Positions 25,442 through 34,424 of a stretch of 64,000 nt of DNA are shown in pieces. Positions within the stretch are counted from its first letter, which is position 1. The number at the start of each line of letters is the position of its first letter. The translations under genes and the position numbers were made by a program. The stretch is from the NCBI GenBank assembly GCA_965229885.1, contig CBDDJX010000003.1, positions 1,240,001 through 1,304,000 on the forward strand. The letters run 5' to 3'. The notes beneath the pieces were generated by a model that was not told the DNA's origin, made no database searches, and saw only the letters and a list, made by a program, of their open reading frames with translations. Source of the DNA: DATLLJ01 sp965229885. GTDB lineage: Bacteria; Acidobacteriota; Vicinamibacteria; Vicinamibacterales; CAVVIG01.

Positions 25442-26335
25442 TCACCGCACGTTCGGCACGATCCTCGAATCCCCGATGAATCGCCGGTAGTTCGAAAAGG
25501 CCTGGGTGACCCTCACGCGCGGGACCGGCGTGTTTCTCCACACCGTGGTCGTTTCAATCGACCGCGGAACCATCACGGACTCTTCCGGGTCGTGAAACGT
25601 CACGGCCTGATAACGGATGGTCGAGTCGGCTCGTTCGATCACCAGCGTCCGCGGACCACCGGCGAAGCTCCTGTCGCGCGGCACGCGGAACTCGAACATG
25701 CCAACCAGTTGCTCGTCGAGACGCAGCACGTCGTAGGTCGAAGGATCCACCCAGACCCGCCCCCGCGACCAACCCGGCAACGACACCGAGACGCAGGCGT
25801 CCTTCCACGTGACCTCCGCCTTCCCTTTCACGCGCGATTTGTAGCCGACCATCAACGCCGGGCGGCCGTCGGTCCTGCCGAGGCCGGCCATCGCGAACGT
25901 ATATTCGCCGCGCTTTCCCGGCAGCAGCATCATCATCGGCTCGGGCGACACCGGCGCCGGGTCCATGCAGGCGTCATCGTCGCCCTTCTTCGGCGGGCGG
26001 CCGTCCACGCTCATCAGTTCGCGCACGATCTTCGCCTCCGCCGACTCCGCGGCGCCGGACGGGGGAGTCCATTCGATGTGCAGCTCGTACACGAGACGAC
26101 GGACGTGGCCGTCGGTCGTCATGTCCCGCCGCTGCCGCTGGACGCGGACGGTTTCGATCGCGATGATGCTCCGCGCGCGCGAATAGTAATCCTCCACGCG
26201 AGAGCCGATCTGGTCGAGCGTCTGGAGGAGCTCCGGGCCGCCTCCGCCGCCCTGCCTGGTCTCCGCCGAAACCGCCAGCACCAGGGCCGTGACAGTCGAG
26301 GTGAGAAAGGCGCGCATCGGCATCTTGCGAGCCAT
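25442..26335 (-). CDS. Secreted protein of unknown function
   Basis: Up to 297 aa are read. A signal peptide (RAFLTSTVTALVLAVSA) is followed by a Gly stretch, then a helical segment (LLQTLDQIGSRVEDYYSRARSIIAIETVRVQRQ) and a beta-rich domain with paired strands to the end. This layout (ELLQ..G..V..YY.R...I...E.V..Q) occurs in many unnamed Acidobacteriota secreted proteins. Three in-frame methionines lie near the start. A TAGAAT box at 26337-26342 is one base from the first, so the start at 26323 (M-P-M-R-A-F) may be the real one. Confidence 0.75.
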   Translation of the reverse strand: MARKMPMRAFLTSTVTALVLAVSAETRQGGGGGPELLQTLDQIGSRVEDYYSRARSIIAIETVRVQRQRRDMTTDGHVRRLVYELHIEWTPPSGAAESAEAKIVRELMSVDGRPPKKGDDDACMDPAPVSPEPMMMLLPGKRGEYTFAMAGLGRTDGRPALMVGYKSRVKGKAEVTWKDACVSVSLPGWSRGRVWVDPSTYDVLRLDEQLVGMFEFRVPRDRSFAGGPRTLVIERADSTIRYQAVTFHDPEESVMVPRSIETTTVWRNTPVPRVRVTQAFSNYRRFIGDSRIVPNVR

Positions 26336-26336
26336 G

Positions 26337-26342
26337 ATTCTA
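26337..26342 (-). promoter_or_regulatory. Candidate -10 box for the secreted protein gene
   Basis: TAGAAT on the minus strand is one base from the first ATG and 13 bases from the in-frame ATG at 26323. The second spacing fits the other examples in the window. Confidence 0.3.
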
Positions 26343-26408
26343 TGACTAAACTACCGGGTGGTAGTAGTATGGGCCGTTCGTTCAACCCTCTTTCCTTTGA
26401 GGATCCGC

Positions 26409-27083
26409 ATGGCGCATAAGGATGACCATAAGGGCTCGGTTTCCCGCCGCGACTTCTTCAAGACCGTCGGCGCCGGCTCGTTGGCCACTGGGGTGCTCAC
26501 GGCCAGGGAAGCCGAAGCACAGGGCGGCGGCCCGGCGGTCGTTGGACCAGGCGAAGTTCCCGTTCGACTGACGATTAACGGGAGGACGCACACCCTGACG
26601 CTCGAGCCGCGCGTGACGCTGCTCGACGCCGTACGGATGCGCACCGCCCTGACGGGCAGCAAGCGCGTCTGCGATCGCGGGACGTGTGGCGCCTGCACGA
26701 TGATCGTGGACGGCCGCACGGTGTACTCCTGCTCGACGCTGGCTCTCGAGGTGCAGGGCAAGCAGATCCGCACCGTCGACGGCCTCGCCAAGGGCAGCGC
26801 ACTGCATCCCGTCCAGCAGGCCTTCTGCGATGCCGATGCCCTGATGTGCGGTTTCTGCACGCCAGGCTTTGTCATGGCCACTGTCGCGCTGCTCGAGAGA
26901 TTCCCGAACCCGACCGAGGACCAGGCCAAACGCGAATTAGACGGCAACGTCTGCCGCTGCGGCACGTTCAACCGGGTACTCGAGGCGGCGATGAAGGCCG
27001 GGCGCGGCGCTCGCTCCGCGGCCATCGACTCGGCTGTCCCCACGTTGTCCGAACTGCTCGAAAGCGAGGTGACCCGTGGCTAA
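26409..27083 (+). CDS. Molybdenum hydroxylase [2Fe-2S] subunit with Tat signal (PaoA-like)
   Basis: The protein has 224 aa from ATG 26409 (GAGG upstream); an earlier in-frame start at 26358 would add a non-homologous stretch. A Tat signal, SRRDFFKTVGAG, is followed by the plant-ferredoxin-type cluster CDRGTCGACTMIVDG...YSC and the second cluster CGFCTPGF...GNVCRCGT. It passes electrons from the molybdenum centre. Tat on this subunit suggests the whole complex is exported folded, as for E. coli PaoABC. The next gene starts inside its last codons. Confidence 0.93.
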   Translation: MAHKDDHKGSVSRRDFFKTVGAGSLATGVLTAREAEAQGGGPAVVGPGEVPVRLTINGRTHTLTLEPRVTLLDAVRMRTALTGSKRVCDRGTCGACTMIVDGRTVYSCSTLALEVQGKQIRTVDGLAKGSALHPVQQAFCDADALMCGFCTPGFVMATVALLERFPNPTEDQAKRELDGNVCRCGTFNRVLEAAMKAGRGARSAAIDSAVPTLSELLESEVTRG

Positions 27084-29289
27084 GCAGCAGCAGCCGCCGC
27101 CGCGGATGCCGACCTCGCCGGCGGCGCAGGGCCCGACCGAGAACGCCAGAAAGTACGCGTGGGCGAAGCCGCCCGAGAAATCGACGCTGCTCGGCACATC
27201 GGTCAAGCGCATCGACGGCCCCGGGAAGGTGTCGGGCACGGCTCGGTACACATTCGACATCAACCGGCCGGGCATGCTTTACGCCAGGGCGATCCGGTCG
27301 CCGCACGCGCACGCGAAGGTGCTGTCGATCGATTTCTCGGCCGCGCAGGCCGCGCCCGGCGTGAAGGGGGTGCTGATCTGGAAAGATCCCGGCGGCGAAG
27401 TGATGTATCAGGGCGACGTGGTCGCCGCCGTCGCGGCCGATACCGAGGAGCGCGCGCACGACGCCGCGCGTCTCGTCCGCGTGCAGTACGAAGTCCTCCG
27501 GCACTTCGCCCGGGAAGAGCGGGCGATGGCGCCCGATGCGCCGCAGGTGTTTGCCTCCGGCAACACGCGCGCCGGACAAATGCAGGAGTTTGGCGATCTC
27601 GACGTCGGTTTCAAGGCGGCGGCGCACGTGGTCGAGGCCACCTACTCGACGCAGGTCATCACCCACGTCTGCCTCGAGAGCCACGGAGCCGTCTGCGAGT
27701 GGAGCGGCGACAAGCTGACCGCCTGGGTGTCTACCCAGGGCGTCCACGCCACGCGCCAGCAGCTCGCCCAGGCGTTGAAGGTGCCCGAAGCCGACATTCG
27801 GGTTATCTGCGAGCACATGGGCGGCGGCTTTGGTTCCAAGGTGGCGGCCGACGCGTCGATCGTGATCCCCGCGCGCCTGGCCAAGGAGACCGGTGCGCCG
27901 GTCAAGCTGATGCTCGACCGCAAGGAGGAGCACCTCGACAGCGGGAACCGGCCCTCGGCGTTCTCGCAGATTCGCGCGGGCGTGGCGGCCGACGGTAAAC
28001 TCACGGCGTTCGACGCGAAAACATGGGGCACCGGTGGTTCGGGACAGGGCGCACGGTTCCCCCTACCCTATATCTACCAGTTCCCCAACCGGCGCCGGAC
28101 GCATACCGACGTCTTCATCAACGCGTGCAACCAGCGGCCGATGCGGGCGCCGGGCCATCCACAGGGGTGCTTCGCCACCGAGACCCTGATGGACGAGCTC
28201 GCCGACCTCGTGAAGATGGACCCGCTCGAGTTCCGCCTGAAGAACCTGCCGCCGAGGGCGCCAGACGCGATGTGGGCGGACTACTACCGCATGGGCGCGC
28301 AGCGGTTTGGATGGGACAAACGCCATCCGACCGGCGACCCGACACCCGGACCGATCAAGACGGGCATGGGTTTATCGGCGAACCAGTGGGGCGGCGGCGG
28401 CCGCGCGGGCAACGCGCACGTGGACATCCTGTCCGACGGATCCGTGGTGGTGAAGTGCGGCACCCAGGACCTCGGTACCGGCACGCGCACCATCGTCCCG
28501 ATGATCGCGGCTGAGACGCTCGGCATTCCGATGGACTTCGTCAAGGGCGAGATCGGCGACACGAACCTGCCGTTTGCCGGCGTCTCGGGCGGCAGCACGG
28601 CGACGGCTGGCGTTGGCCCCGCGATTCGCATCGCCGCCGGACGGGCCCGCGACATGCTCTTCGCAAAAGTCGCCCCGGCGCTCGGTGTCGAGCCGGACGC
28701 GCTCGTGGCGATCAACGGCGAGATTCAGGTGAAGGGCAATACCTCGAAGTCGATGCCGTGGAAGAACGCGTGCAAGCTGCTCGGCACCGAGCCGATATCG
28801 GTCGACGCGGCGTGGGAGCCCGGGCTCTCGGGCGTCAACTCGAGCGGCGTGCAGTTCGCCGAGGTGCAGGTCGACATCGAGACCGGCATCGTCAAGGTCC
28901 TGCGCGTGCTCGCCCTGCAGGACTGCGGGCTGGTCATCGACAAGCTCACCGCGGAGAGCCAGATGTACGGCGGCATCATCGGCTCGATCAACTTCGCGCT
29001 GTTCGAAGAGCGCCTGCTCGACCGGGACACCGGGAAGATGGTGAACCCCAACATGGAGCACTACCTGCTTGCCAGCATGACCGACATCCCGAAGATCGAC
29101 GTGATGCTGATGAGTCAACCCGAGCGGGGGATCATCGGCATCGGTGAGCCGCCGACCGTGCCGACGGCCTCGGCCATCGCCCTCGCGGTGCGGAACGCGA
29201 CGGGTGCCACGATTCGAAGCCTGCCGCTGCACCCGCATCGGGTGCTCGCCGCGCTCGGCCAGACCAACACGGGAGGGAGGACGCCATGA
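27076..29289 (+). CDS. Molybdopterin-binding subunit of a xanthine/aldehyde oxidase-type enzyme
   Basis: The protein has 737 aa from GTG 27076, overlapping the previous gene by 8 bases, with GAGGTGA upstream. Aldehyde-oxidase a/b hammerhead (residues 35-150) and molybdopterin domains are present: HMGGGFGSK near 250, MRAPGHPQG near 355, and the active-site glutamate in GIGEPPTVPTASAIA near 690. It hydroxylates carbonyl or heteroaromatic carbons; the substrate cannot be predicted. It has no signal peptide of its own, so it would travel with the Tat-tagged small subunit. Confidence 0.93.
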   Translation: MAKQQQPPPRMPTSPAAQGPTENARKYAWAKPPEKSTLLGTSVKRIDGPGKVSGTARYTFDINRPGMLYARAIRSPHAHAKVLSIDFSAAQAAPGVKGVLIWKDPGGEVMYQGDVVAAVAADTEERAHDAARLVRVQYEVLRHFAREERAMAPDAPQVFASGNTRAGQMQEFGDLDVGFKAAAHVVEATYSTQVITHVCLESHGAVCEWSGDKLTAWVSTQGVHATRQQLAQALKVPEADIRVICEHMGGGFGSKVAADASIVIPARLAKETGAPVKLMLDRKEEHLDSGNRPSAFSQIRAGVAADGKLTAFDAKTWGTGGSGQGARFPLPYIYQFPNRRRTHTDVFINACNQRPMRAPGHPQGCFATETLMDELADLVKMDPLEFRLKNLPPRAPDAMWADYYRMGAQRFGWDKRHPTGDPTPGPIKTGMGLSANQWGGGGRAGNAHVDILSDGSVVVKCGTQDLGTGTRTIVPMIAAETLGIPMDFVKGEIGDTNLPFAGVSGGSTATAGVGPAIRIAAGRARDMLFAKVAPALGVEPDALVAINGEIQVKGNTSKSMPWKNACKLLGTEPISVDAAWEPGLSGVNSSGVQFAEVQVDIETGIVKVLRVLALQDCGLVIDKLTAESQMYGGIIGSINFALFEERLLDRDTGKMVNPNMEHYLLASMTDIPKIDVMLMSQPERGIIGIGEPPTVPTASAIALAVRNATGATIRSLPLHPHRVLAALGQTNTGGRTP

Positions 29290-30275
29290 AGGCCTTCGCT
29301 TACGTCAACCCCACGAACGAGAAGGACGCGATCGCCGCGCTGAAGGCCGGCGGCATCGCGCGGCCGCTCGCAGGCGGCCAGGACCTGCTGGCGCGGATGA
29401 AGGATTACCTGGACCAGCCGGATCGCCTCGTCAACGTCAAGAACGCGCTCGACGCTCGCATCGCCGCCTTGCCGGACGGCAGCCTCAGCATCGGGGCGGC
29501 GACGAAGCTCGTGGAGGTGGCCGAGAACGCCCAGGTCGCCACGCTCTATCCTGCCGTGGCCATGGCCGCCAGCAAGGTCGGCTCACCGCAGATCCGGCAC
29601 CAGGGCACGGTGGGCGGCAATCTCAACCAGCGTCCGCGCTGCTGGTACTTCCGGCAGGAGGAGTTCGTCTGCTTGAAGAAGGGCGGCAACCGCTGCTTCG
29701 CGGCCGACGGCGAGAACCAGTACCACTCAATCTTCGCCAGCGAGGGCATCAGCAAGATCGTGCACCCGTCGAGCCTGGCGGTGCCGTTTGTCGCCTACGC
29801 CGCGAAGTTCCGTATCGTCGGGCCCTCTGGCGAGCGCGAGGTGCCCGCGGCTGAGTACTTCACGCTGCCGACCATTCAGACCGTGCTGAAGGAGAACGTG
29901 CTGGCCGCCGACGAGTTGTTGACGCACGTGATCCTGCCGGCGCCGGGCAACGTGAAGAGCGGGCACTATGAGGTGCGCTTCAAGGAATCCCGGGACTGGC
30001 CGATGGCGTTCGCCACCGTGGTTCTGGCGATGAACGGCAGTACCGTCGAATCTGCACGCGTCATCCTCGGTGCGGTTGCCCCGGTCCCCTGGCGGTCGGA
30101 CGATGCCGAGCGCGCGCTGGTGGGCCAGCCGCTCAACGAGCAAACGGCGACGGCAGCCGCCGAGGCCGCCGTGCGGGCCGCCCGCCCGCTCAGCGGAAAC
30201 GCCTACAAGGTGCGGATCACGAAAACCGCCGTAAAGCGGGCCCTGCTGCAGGCGGCAGGCATCAAAACGGTCTAA
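29286..30275 (+). CDS. FAD-binding subunit of the molybdenum hydroxylase, with extra cysteine cluster (PaoB-like)
   Basis: The protein has 329 aa; its start overlaps the previous stop (ATGA). The FAD-binding domain is clear (RPLAGGQDLLARMKD, GGNLNQRPRCWYF) and is followed by the CO dehydrogenase flavoprotein C-terminal domain. The FAD domain contains an insert with cysteines: RCWYFRQEEFVC, then GGNRCFA. Such an insert carries a [4Fe-4S] cluster in PaoB and 4-hydroxybenzoyl-CoA reductase. This supports PaoABC-type electron flow. Gene order here is small, large, FAD rather than pao A-B-C. Confidence 0.92.
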   Translation: MKAFAYVNPTNEKDAIAALKAGGIARPLAGGQDLLARMKDYLDQPDRLVNVKNALDARIAALPDGSLSIGAATKLVEVAENAQVATLYPAVAMAASKVGSPQIRHQGTVGGNLNQRPRCWYFRQEEFVCLKKGGNRCFAADGENQYHSIFASEGISKIVHPSSLAVPFVAYAAKFRIVGPSGEREVPAAEYFTLPTIQTVLKENVLAADELLTHVILPAPGNVKSGHYEVRFKESRDWPMAFATVVLAMNGSTVESARVILGAVAPVPWRSDDAERALVGQPLNEQTATAAAEAAVRAARPLSGNAYKVRITKTAVKRALLQAAGIKTV

Positions 30276-30288
30276 CGAGGACAACGCC

Positions 30289-30516
30289 ATGCACCATCCA
30301 GATTCACCGACTGTCGTCCACGGCGTCCACTGTGAGCACATCCGGCACAAGGCGATGTACGTCATGTCGGTGCCGAACCCGATGGCGCTCCGGTTCTACG
30401 ACCCCTACGACACCGCTTCGTACTGGTGCTCGGAAACGTCGAGCGCCTTCGGCCCGGACGGGCAGCCGGTCCGGCCGGACTGCTGCGTGCAGGGGCGGGG
30501 GTGCTGCAGGCACTGA
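30289..30516 (+). CDS. Small His/Cys-containing protein of unknown function
   Basis: The protein has 75 aa and lies 13 bases after the FAD subunit, with GAGGAC before its ATG. Five His fall in the first 25 residues, and Cys residues occur at the C-terminus (DCCVQGRGCCRH), enough to bind a metal. It belongs to the molybdenum-enzyme operon by position. I do not recognise it. It might be an assembly or metal-handling factor; that is a guess from composition. Confidence 0.6.
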   Translation: MHHPDSPTVVHGVHCEHIRHKAMYVMSVPNPMALRFYDPYDTASYWCSETSSAFGPDGQPVRPDCCVQGRGCCRH

Positions 30517-30551
30517 GGTCTCCTAGTGTTACACTATTCGCTGAGGTGTTT

Positions 30552-31211
30552 ATGAAACAAGTGACGCTGCTTGCAGCCTTGGTCGGGCTGGCCGCCGTCC
30601 CGCTGCTAGCCGGCGGCAACGGCTCGGTGACCGGCACTTATGCGGAAGCGCGCACGGCTGAGGTGTTCGCCGGCGGCTGCGTGATGAACAGTGAGGCAGG
30701 CACCGCGGGCCGGCAGGCCGTACTGGCCTGGAAAGTCGATCGCGGCAGCTTCAACGGCGTGTCGCTCGACAACCTCTCGATCGTCGCGGCTGTCGCCGGA
30801 GACCAGAACCTGGGCATCCAGGAGATCGGCGGCACGAAGCCAACGACCAAGGCTGCGGTGTACGTGGACGAGCGCGCGAGTCCGGCGCAGCAGGCGGCGC
30901 TTGTCGCGATGGCGCACGAGCTGTCGCGGGGCATCGTCGGCCACGTGGTCCAGGTCACGCCGGCGCCAATCCAGTTCACCGAGGATATCGACGAGATCCG
31001 CGTGTCGGCCGGACAGGTGGCGCTCGACGTCAACAAGCACATGGAGCATGATGCGAGCTGCGGCGGCATGCAGTGGTTCAACCCGCTCTCGTCGGTCAGC
31101 AACGCCACGCTCGGCACCACGAACCGGCACATGTTCAACGGATCCGCGCTCGGCACGAAGTGGAGCGATCCGAACAAGAAGTCGGCCTTCTTCGGGACCT
31201 TCAGCTACTGA
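30552..31211 (+). CDS. Secreted DUF1326-like protein
   Basis: The protein has 219 aa from ATG 30552 (GAGG six bases before it); an earlier in-frame ATG at 30426 would run through the preceding gene. The signal peptide is residues 1-20. The domain resembles DUF1326: VTGTYAEARTAEVFAGGC, then GRQAVLAWKVDRGSFNGVSLD, VVAAVAGDQNLG-like strand and a YVDERASPAQQAALVAM segment. The function is unknown; members may bind metal through His/Cys. It ends at a strong hairpin, closing the transcription unit. Confidence 0.75.
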   Translation: MKQVTLLAALVGLAAVPLLAGGNGSVTGTYAEARTAEVFAGGCVMNSEAGTAGRQAVLAWKVDRGSFNGVSLDNLSIVAAVAGDQNLGIQEIGGTKPTTKAAVYVDERASPAQQAALVAMAHELSRGIVGHVVQVTPAPIQFTEDIDEIRVSAGQVALDVNKHMEHDASCGGMQWFNPLSSVSNATLGTTNRHMFNGSALGTKWSDPNKKSAFFGTFSY

Positions 31212-31241
31212 GCGACTCGTGATTGGCACGGCGTGCTGTCG

Positions 31242-31265
31242 AAGGGCCGGCGCAAGCCGGCCTTT
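31242..31265 (+). terminator. Hairpin terminator between the DUF1326-like gene and lpxD
   Basis: AAGGGCCGGC and GCCGGCCTTT form a 10-bp stem (one G-U) around a GCAA tetraloop. It starts 31 bases after the stop. No U-tract follows beyond TTT. Confidence 0.7.
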
Positions 31266-31291
31266 CGCATGAAAGTCCCTAATCCAGCTGC

Positions 31292-32290
31292 ATGCGTGCA
31301 CAACAGATCGCTGATTTCCTCTCAGCCCGCCTGATCGGCAATCCCGCGCGGGACATTACGGCTGCCGCATCACTTTCAGCCGCCGGACCGACGGATCTCT
31401 CGTTCATCGAAGACAGAAAATATCTCGATCGGGCAGCACAGTGCCGCGCCGGAGCCGTCCTCGCTGGCGAGTTTGCCGCCGATGGCGTCCCAGGGCTCGA
31501 GACGACGCTCATCATCGTCAACGCTCCACGCCTCGCGTTCGCCAGAGCCGTCGCCTTCATCGCCGAATCCGGCCGCGAGCCAGGCAGCGTCCACGCCACC
31601 GCCGTGGTCGATCCGAGCGCGACGATCGGCGCCGAGGTTTCGATTGACCCTTACGCGGTCGTCGGCAGAAATGTCCGGATTGGCGCGCGGACGCGCATCG
31701 GACCGGGGTGCATGCTGTTCGATGACGTCGAGATCGGCGAGGATTGCACGCTGATTGCCCGCGTGATCGTGTATTCGAAGACGACGCTGGGCCACCGCGT
31801 CATCGTGCACGCCGGCGCCGTCCTCGGCAGCGACGGCTTTGGCTTCGCCAAGGATGAGCAGACCGGCGCGTATCACAAGTTTCCGCAGGTCGGCCGCCTT
31901 GAGATTGGCGACGATGTGGAGATCGGGGCCAACTGCGCGATCGACCGCGCGGCCCTCGACGCGACGGTGATCGCGGCCGGCGCCAAGCTCGACAACCTGG
32001 TGCACGTGGGCCACAACGTGCAGATCGGGCGTAACGTGGTCATCTCCGCGCAGACGGGCATTGCCGGCAGTTCCGTGATCGAGCAGAACGTCGTGGTGGC
32101 GGGCCAGGTCGGCATCGCCGATCACGTCCGGATTGAAGAGGGCGCGATCCTCGGCGCGCAGTGCGGCGTGCCGAGCCGCAAGGTGATTCGCGGCAAAGGC
32201 GTCGTCTTCTGGGGCACGCCCGCGCGGCCGATCCGAGAGTATTTGAAGGAGCTCGCCGCGCTGGCGAAGCTGGTCAAGAAGCGCGGATGA
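31292..32290 (+). CDS. lpxD: UDP-3-O-acylglucosamine N-acyltransferase
   Basis: The protein has 332 aa. The N-terminal LpxD domain (residues 1-100) carries ITAAASLSAAGPTDLSFIED and the uridine-binding region. A left-handed beta-helix of hexapeptide repeats follows, including VHAGAVLGSDGFGFAKDE, GANCAIDRA, and HVGHNVQIG with the catalytic histidine. It adds the N-linked hydroxyacyl chain in lipid A synthesis, in the cytoplasm. The usual neighbours lpxA, fabZ and bamA are absent; here it is followed 7 bases later by an ABC-F gene. Confidence 0.97.
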   Translation: MRAQQIADFLSARLIGNPARDITAAASLSAAGPTDLSFIEDRKYLDRAAQCRAGAVLAGEFAADGVPGLETTLIIVNAPRLAFARAVAFIAESGREPGSVHATAVVDPSATIGAEVSIDPYAVVGRNVRIGARTRIGPGCMLFDDVEIGEDCTLIARVIVYSKTTLGHRVIVHAGAVLGSDGFGFAKDEQTGAYHKFPQVGRLEIGDDVEIGANCAIDRAALDATVIAAGAKLDNLVHVGHNVQIGRNVVISAQTGIAGSSVIEQNVVVAGQVGIADHVRIEEGAILGAQCGVPSRKVIRGKGVVFWGTPARPIREYLKELAALAKLVKKRG

Positions 32291-32297
32291 CTTTCGC

Positions 32298-33935
32298 ATG
32301 ATTTCGTTGACCCACATCAGCAAGCAGTACGGCCGGCAGATTCTGTTCGTCGACGCCTCCTTCCAGCTGAATCCGGGTGAAACAGTCGGCCTCGTCGGTC
32401 CGAACGGTTCGGGCAAGACGACCATCTTCCGGATGATCACCGGCGAGGAAGTGCCCGACGAAGGCGAGGTGGCGGTCCCGAAAAAAGTGAGCGTCGGCTA
32501 TTTTCGCCAGGACGTCGAGGAAATGACGGGGCGCTCGGTGCTCGACGAGGTGACGGCCGGCAGCGGCCGCGTCGGCGATCTGCACCACGAGCTCGAGCAG
32601 CTCAATCACGCGATGGGCGATCCCGAGCAGGCTGGCGACATGGACGCCGTCCTCGCGCGGTTCGGCGAAGTGCAGGAGGAATACGAGCACCTCGGCGGCT
32701 ACGCGCTCGAGGCGAAGGCGCGCGAAGTGCTGCACGGCCTCGGATTCGACGACGAGCGGATCGAGGGCGATGTCGGGGCATTGTCGGGCGGGTGGAAGAT
32801 GCGCGTGGCCATGGCGCGCGTCCTGCTCGGCCGGCCCGACGTACTGCTGATGGACGAGCCGACGAACCATCTCGACATCGAGTCGATCATCTGGCTCGAA
32901 AGTTTTCTCGCGTCGCGGTCTGGCGCGCTGCTCATGACGTCACACGATCGCGAATTCATGAACCGCATCGTGACGAAGGTGGCCGAGATCGACGGCGGCG
33001 AAATCACGATGTACTCAGGGAACTACGACTTCTACGAGCGCGAGCGGGCAATCCGCGATGCGAACCGCGAAGCCGCCTACGCGCGGCAGCAGGCGATGCT
33101 GGCGAAGGAGCAGCGGTTCATCGAGCGTTTCGCCGCCCATGCCGCCAAAGCCGCGCAGGTCCAGAGCCGCGTCAAGGCGCTTGAGAAAATCGAGAAGATC
33201 GAGCTGCCAAAGAAACGCCAGGTCGTGGCGTTCGATTTCCGGACGCCGCCGCGGTCGGGTGAGCAGGTGGCGGTGCTCGAGGGCATCACAAAACGCTACG
33301 GCCGACGCGTTGTTCACGACGGCCTCAACCTGACGATCCGCCGCGGCGAGCGCTGGTGCGTGATGGGGAAGAACGGAGCCGGCAAATCGACCTTGCTGAA
33401 GATGGTGGCGGGGCAGGTGGCGCCAGACAGCGGAAGCGTGCGGGTCGGCGCGAGCGTCAGGATGGGCTACTTCGCCCAGCAGTCGCTCGATCTGCTCGAT
33501 CCGAGTCTGACCGTCGCAGAGCAGCTCCGCGCCGACTTTCCGCACGAATCAATCGGCGCGCTGCGGAACCTCGCCGGGGCGTTTCAGTTCTCAGGCGACG
33601 ACGTCGACAAGAAAATTCGCGCGTTGTCGGGCGGCGAGAAGACCCGCCTCGTGCTGGCGCGCATGCTGCTCGACCCGCCCAATTTCCTAGTGCTCGACGA
33701 ACCGACCAATCACCTCGATCTCGAAACGAGGGAGATGCTGCTCCACTCGCTCAGGCAATTCGACGAGACGATGTTGTTTGTGTCGCACGATCGCGCGTTT
33801 CTTCGAGGCCTCAGCAATCGAGTCCTCGAACTCGGCGGCGAGAGCGGAACCGAGGCGCAGCCGCATCTGTATCCGGGCTCCTACGTCGAGTACGTCGAGC
33901 GCACGGGCCACGAGGCGCCCGGCGTGCATACGTAG
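32298..33935 (+). CDS. ABC-F family ATPase
   Basis: The protein has 545 aa with two ATP-binding domains and no membrane part. The first has GPNGSGKTT, LSGGWKMRVAMARVL and LLMDEPTNHLDIES. The second has GKNGAGKST, LSGGEKTRLVLARM and LVLDEPTNHLDLET. An arm/linker region lies near residues 90-135 and a Lys/Arg-rich P-site linker around 260-290. ABC-F proteins act on ribosomes, clearing stalled complexes. Which subfamily (EttA, Uup, YbiT, YkpA types) is not resolved here. The 7-base spacing puts it in one unit with lpxD. Confidence 0.93.
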   Translation: MISLTHISKQYGRQILFVDASFQLNPGETVGLVGPNGSGKTTIFRMITGEEVPDEGEVAVPKKVSVGYFRQDVEEMTGRSVLDEVTAGSGRVGDLHHELEQLNHAMGDPEQAGDMDAVLARFGEVQEEYEHLGGYALEAKAREVLHGLGFDDERIEGDVGALSGGWKMRVAMARVLLGRPDVLLMDEPTNHLDIESIIWLESFLASRSGALLMTSHDREFMNRIVTKVAEIDGGEITMYSGNYDFYERERAIRDANREAAYARQQAMLAKEQRFIERFAAHAAKAAQVQSRVKALEKIEKIELPKKRQVVAFDFRTPPRSGEQVAVLEGITKRYGRRVVHDGLNLTIRRGERWCVMGKNGAGKSTLLKMVAGQVAPDSGSVRVGASVRMGYFAQQSLDLLDPSLTVAEQLRADFPHESIGALRNLAGAFQFSGDDVDKKIRALSGGEKTRLVLARMLLDPPNFLVLDEPTNHLDLETREMLLHSLRQFDETMLFVSHDRAFLRGLSNRVLELGGESGTEAQPHLYPGSYVEYVERTGHEAPGVHT

Positions 33936-33961
33936 GCCAGTGCGGGTGCCCGATGCCTGAT

Positions 33962-34086
33962 GTCACGGCGGTGGCCTGGGTGCCTGGGCCCCGCCAAAAG
34001 TGGTACTGCGTCACGGCAGGAAGCGCCCAGCACGGCGCCTCGCGCACCCAGCACGGCACGTGGTACCCGGCACCTACACCAGGCAC
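33962..34086. repeat. Intergenic region with short direct and inverted repeats
   Basis: CCCAGCACGGC occurs twice about 23 bases apart, GTCACGGC occurs twice, and GGTGCCTGG near 33979 is matched inverted by CCAGGCACC near 34079. GGTACCCGGCAC is shared with the intergenic site at 58725. There is no coding character. It may be a dispersed intergenic repeat of this lineage. Confidence 0.4.
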
Positions 34087-34115
34087 CGCGCGAGATCAGC
34101 CTGGAGCACGACAAC

Positions 34116-34148
34116 GTGTCGCGGACCTGTGCGACAGGCACGTGACAC
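34116..34148. terminator. Nested symmetrical hairpin between convergent genes
   Basis: CCTGT-GCG-ACAGG forms an inner 5-bp stem; GTGTC and GACAC form an outer 5-bp stem, with symmetrical 5-base internal arms. It lies between convergent genes and may end transcription from both sides. Confidence 0.5.
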
Positions 34149-34166
34149 ATGCGAGCCATCTTCCAC

Positions 34167-34382
34167 TCACGATCGCCACTGGTCGCGGACGTGCCGCGCC
34201 TCGTCTTTCATGCGATCGAGCGCCCGTTTCGCCCACACGAATTCCGCCGAAAGAATCAGCAGACCAAGGCCAATGACGATGAGGCCTGGTCCCGGTAAAA
34301 TGAGCAGCGCTACGCCTATCGTGATCATCGTGAAACCAATCACCGCCGTGATGAGCATCTTCAAACGCCGGATCATCTGCAC
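34167..34382 (-). CDS. Small membrane protein (PGPGW family)
   Basis: The protein has 71 aa. Two hydrophobic stretches (ITAVIGFTMITIGVALLIL and LIVIGLGLLILSAEF) are separated by PGPGL, the family's signature turn. The C-terminus is charged. It resembles small PGPGW/TIGR02611 membrane proteins, whose function is unknown. Confidence 0.8.
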   Translation of the reverse strand: MQMIRRLKMLITAVIGFTMITIGVALLILPGPGLIVIGLGLLILSAEFVWAKRALDRMKDEARHVRDQWRS

Positions 34383-34424
34383 GTTGATTCTAGTAAGAGG
34401 CGATAATCACTAAGGGAGAAACCG

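Noticed and set aside
28372..29238. 288-codon minus-strand frame opposite the molybdopterin subunit
   Set aside because: Shadow frame; the sense gene has the active-site motifs and overlaps its neighbours correctly.
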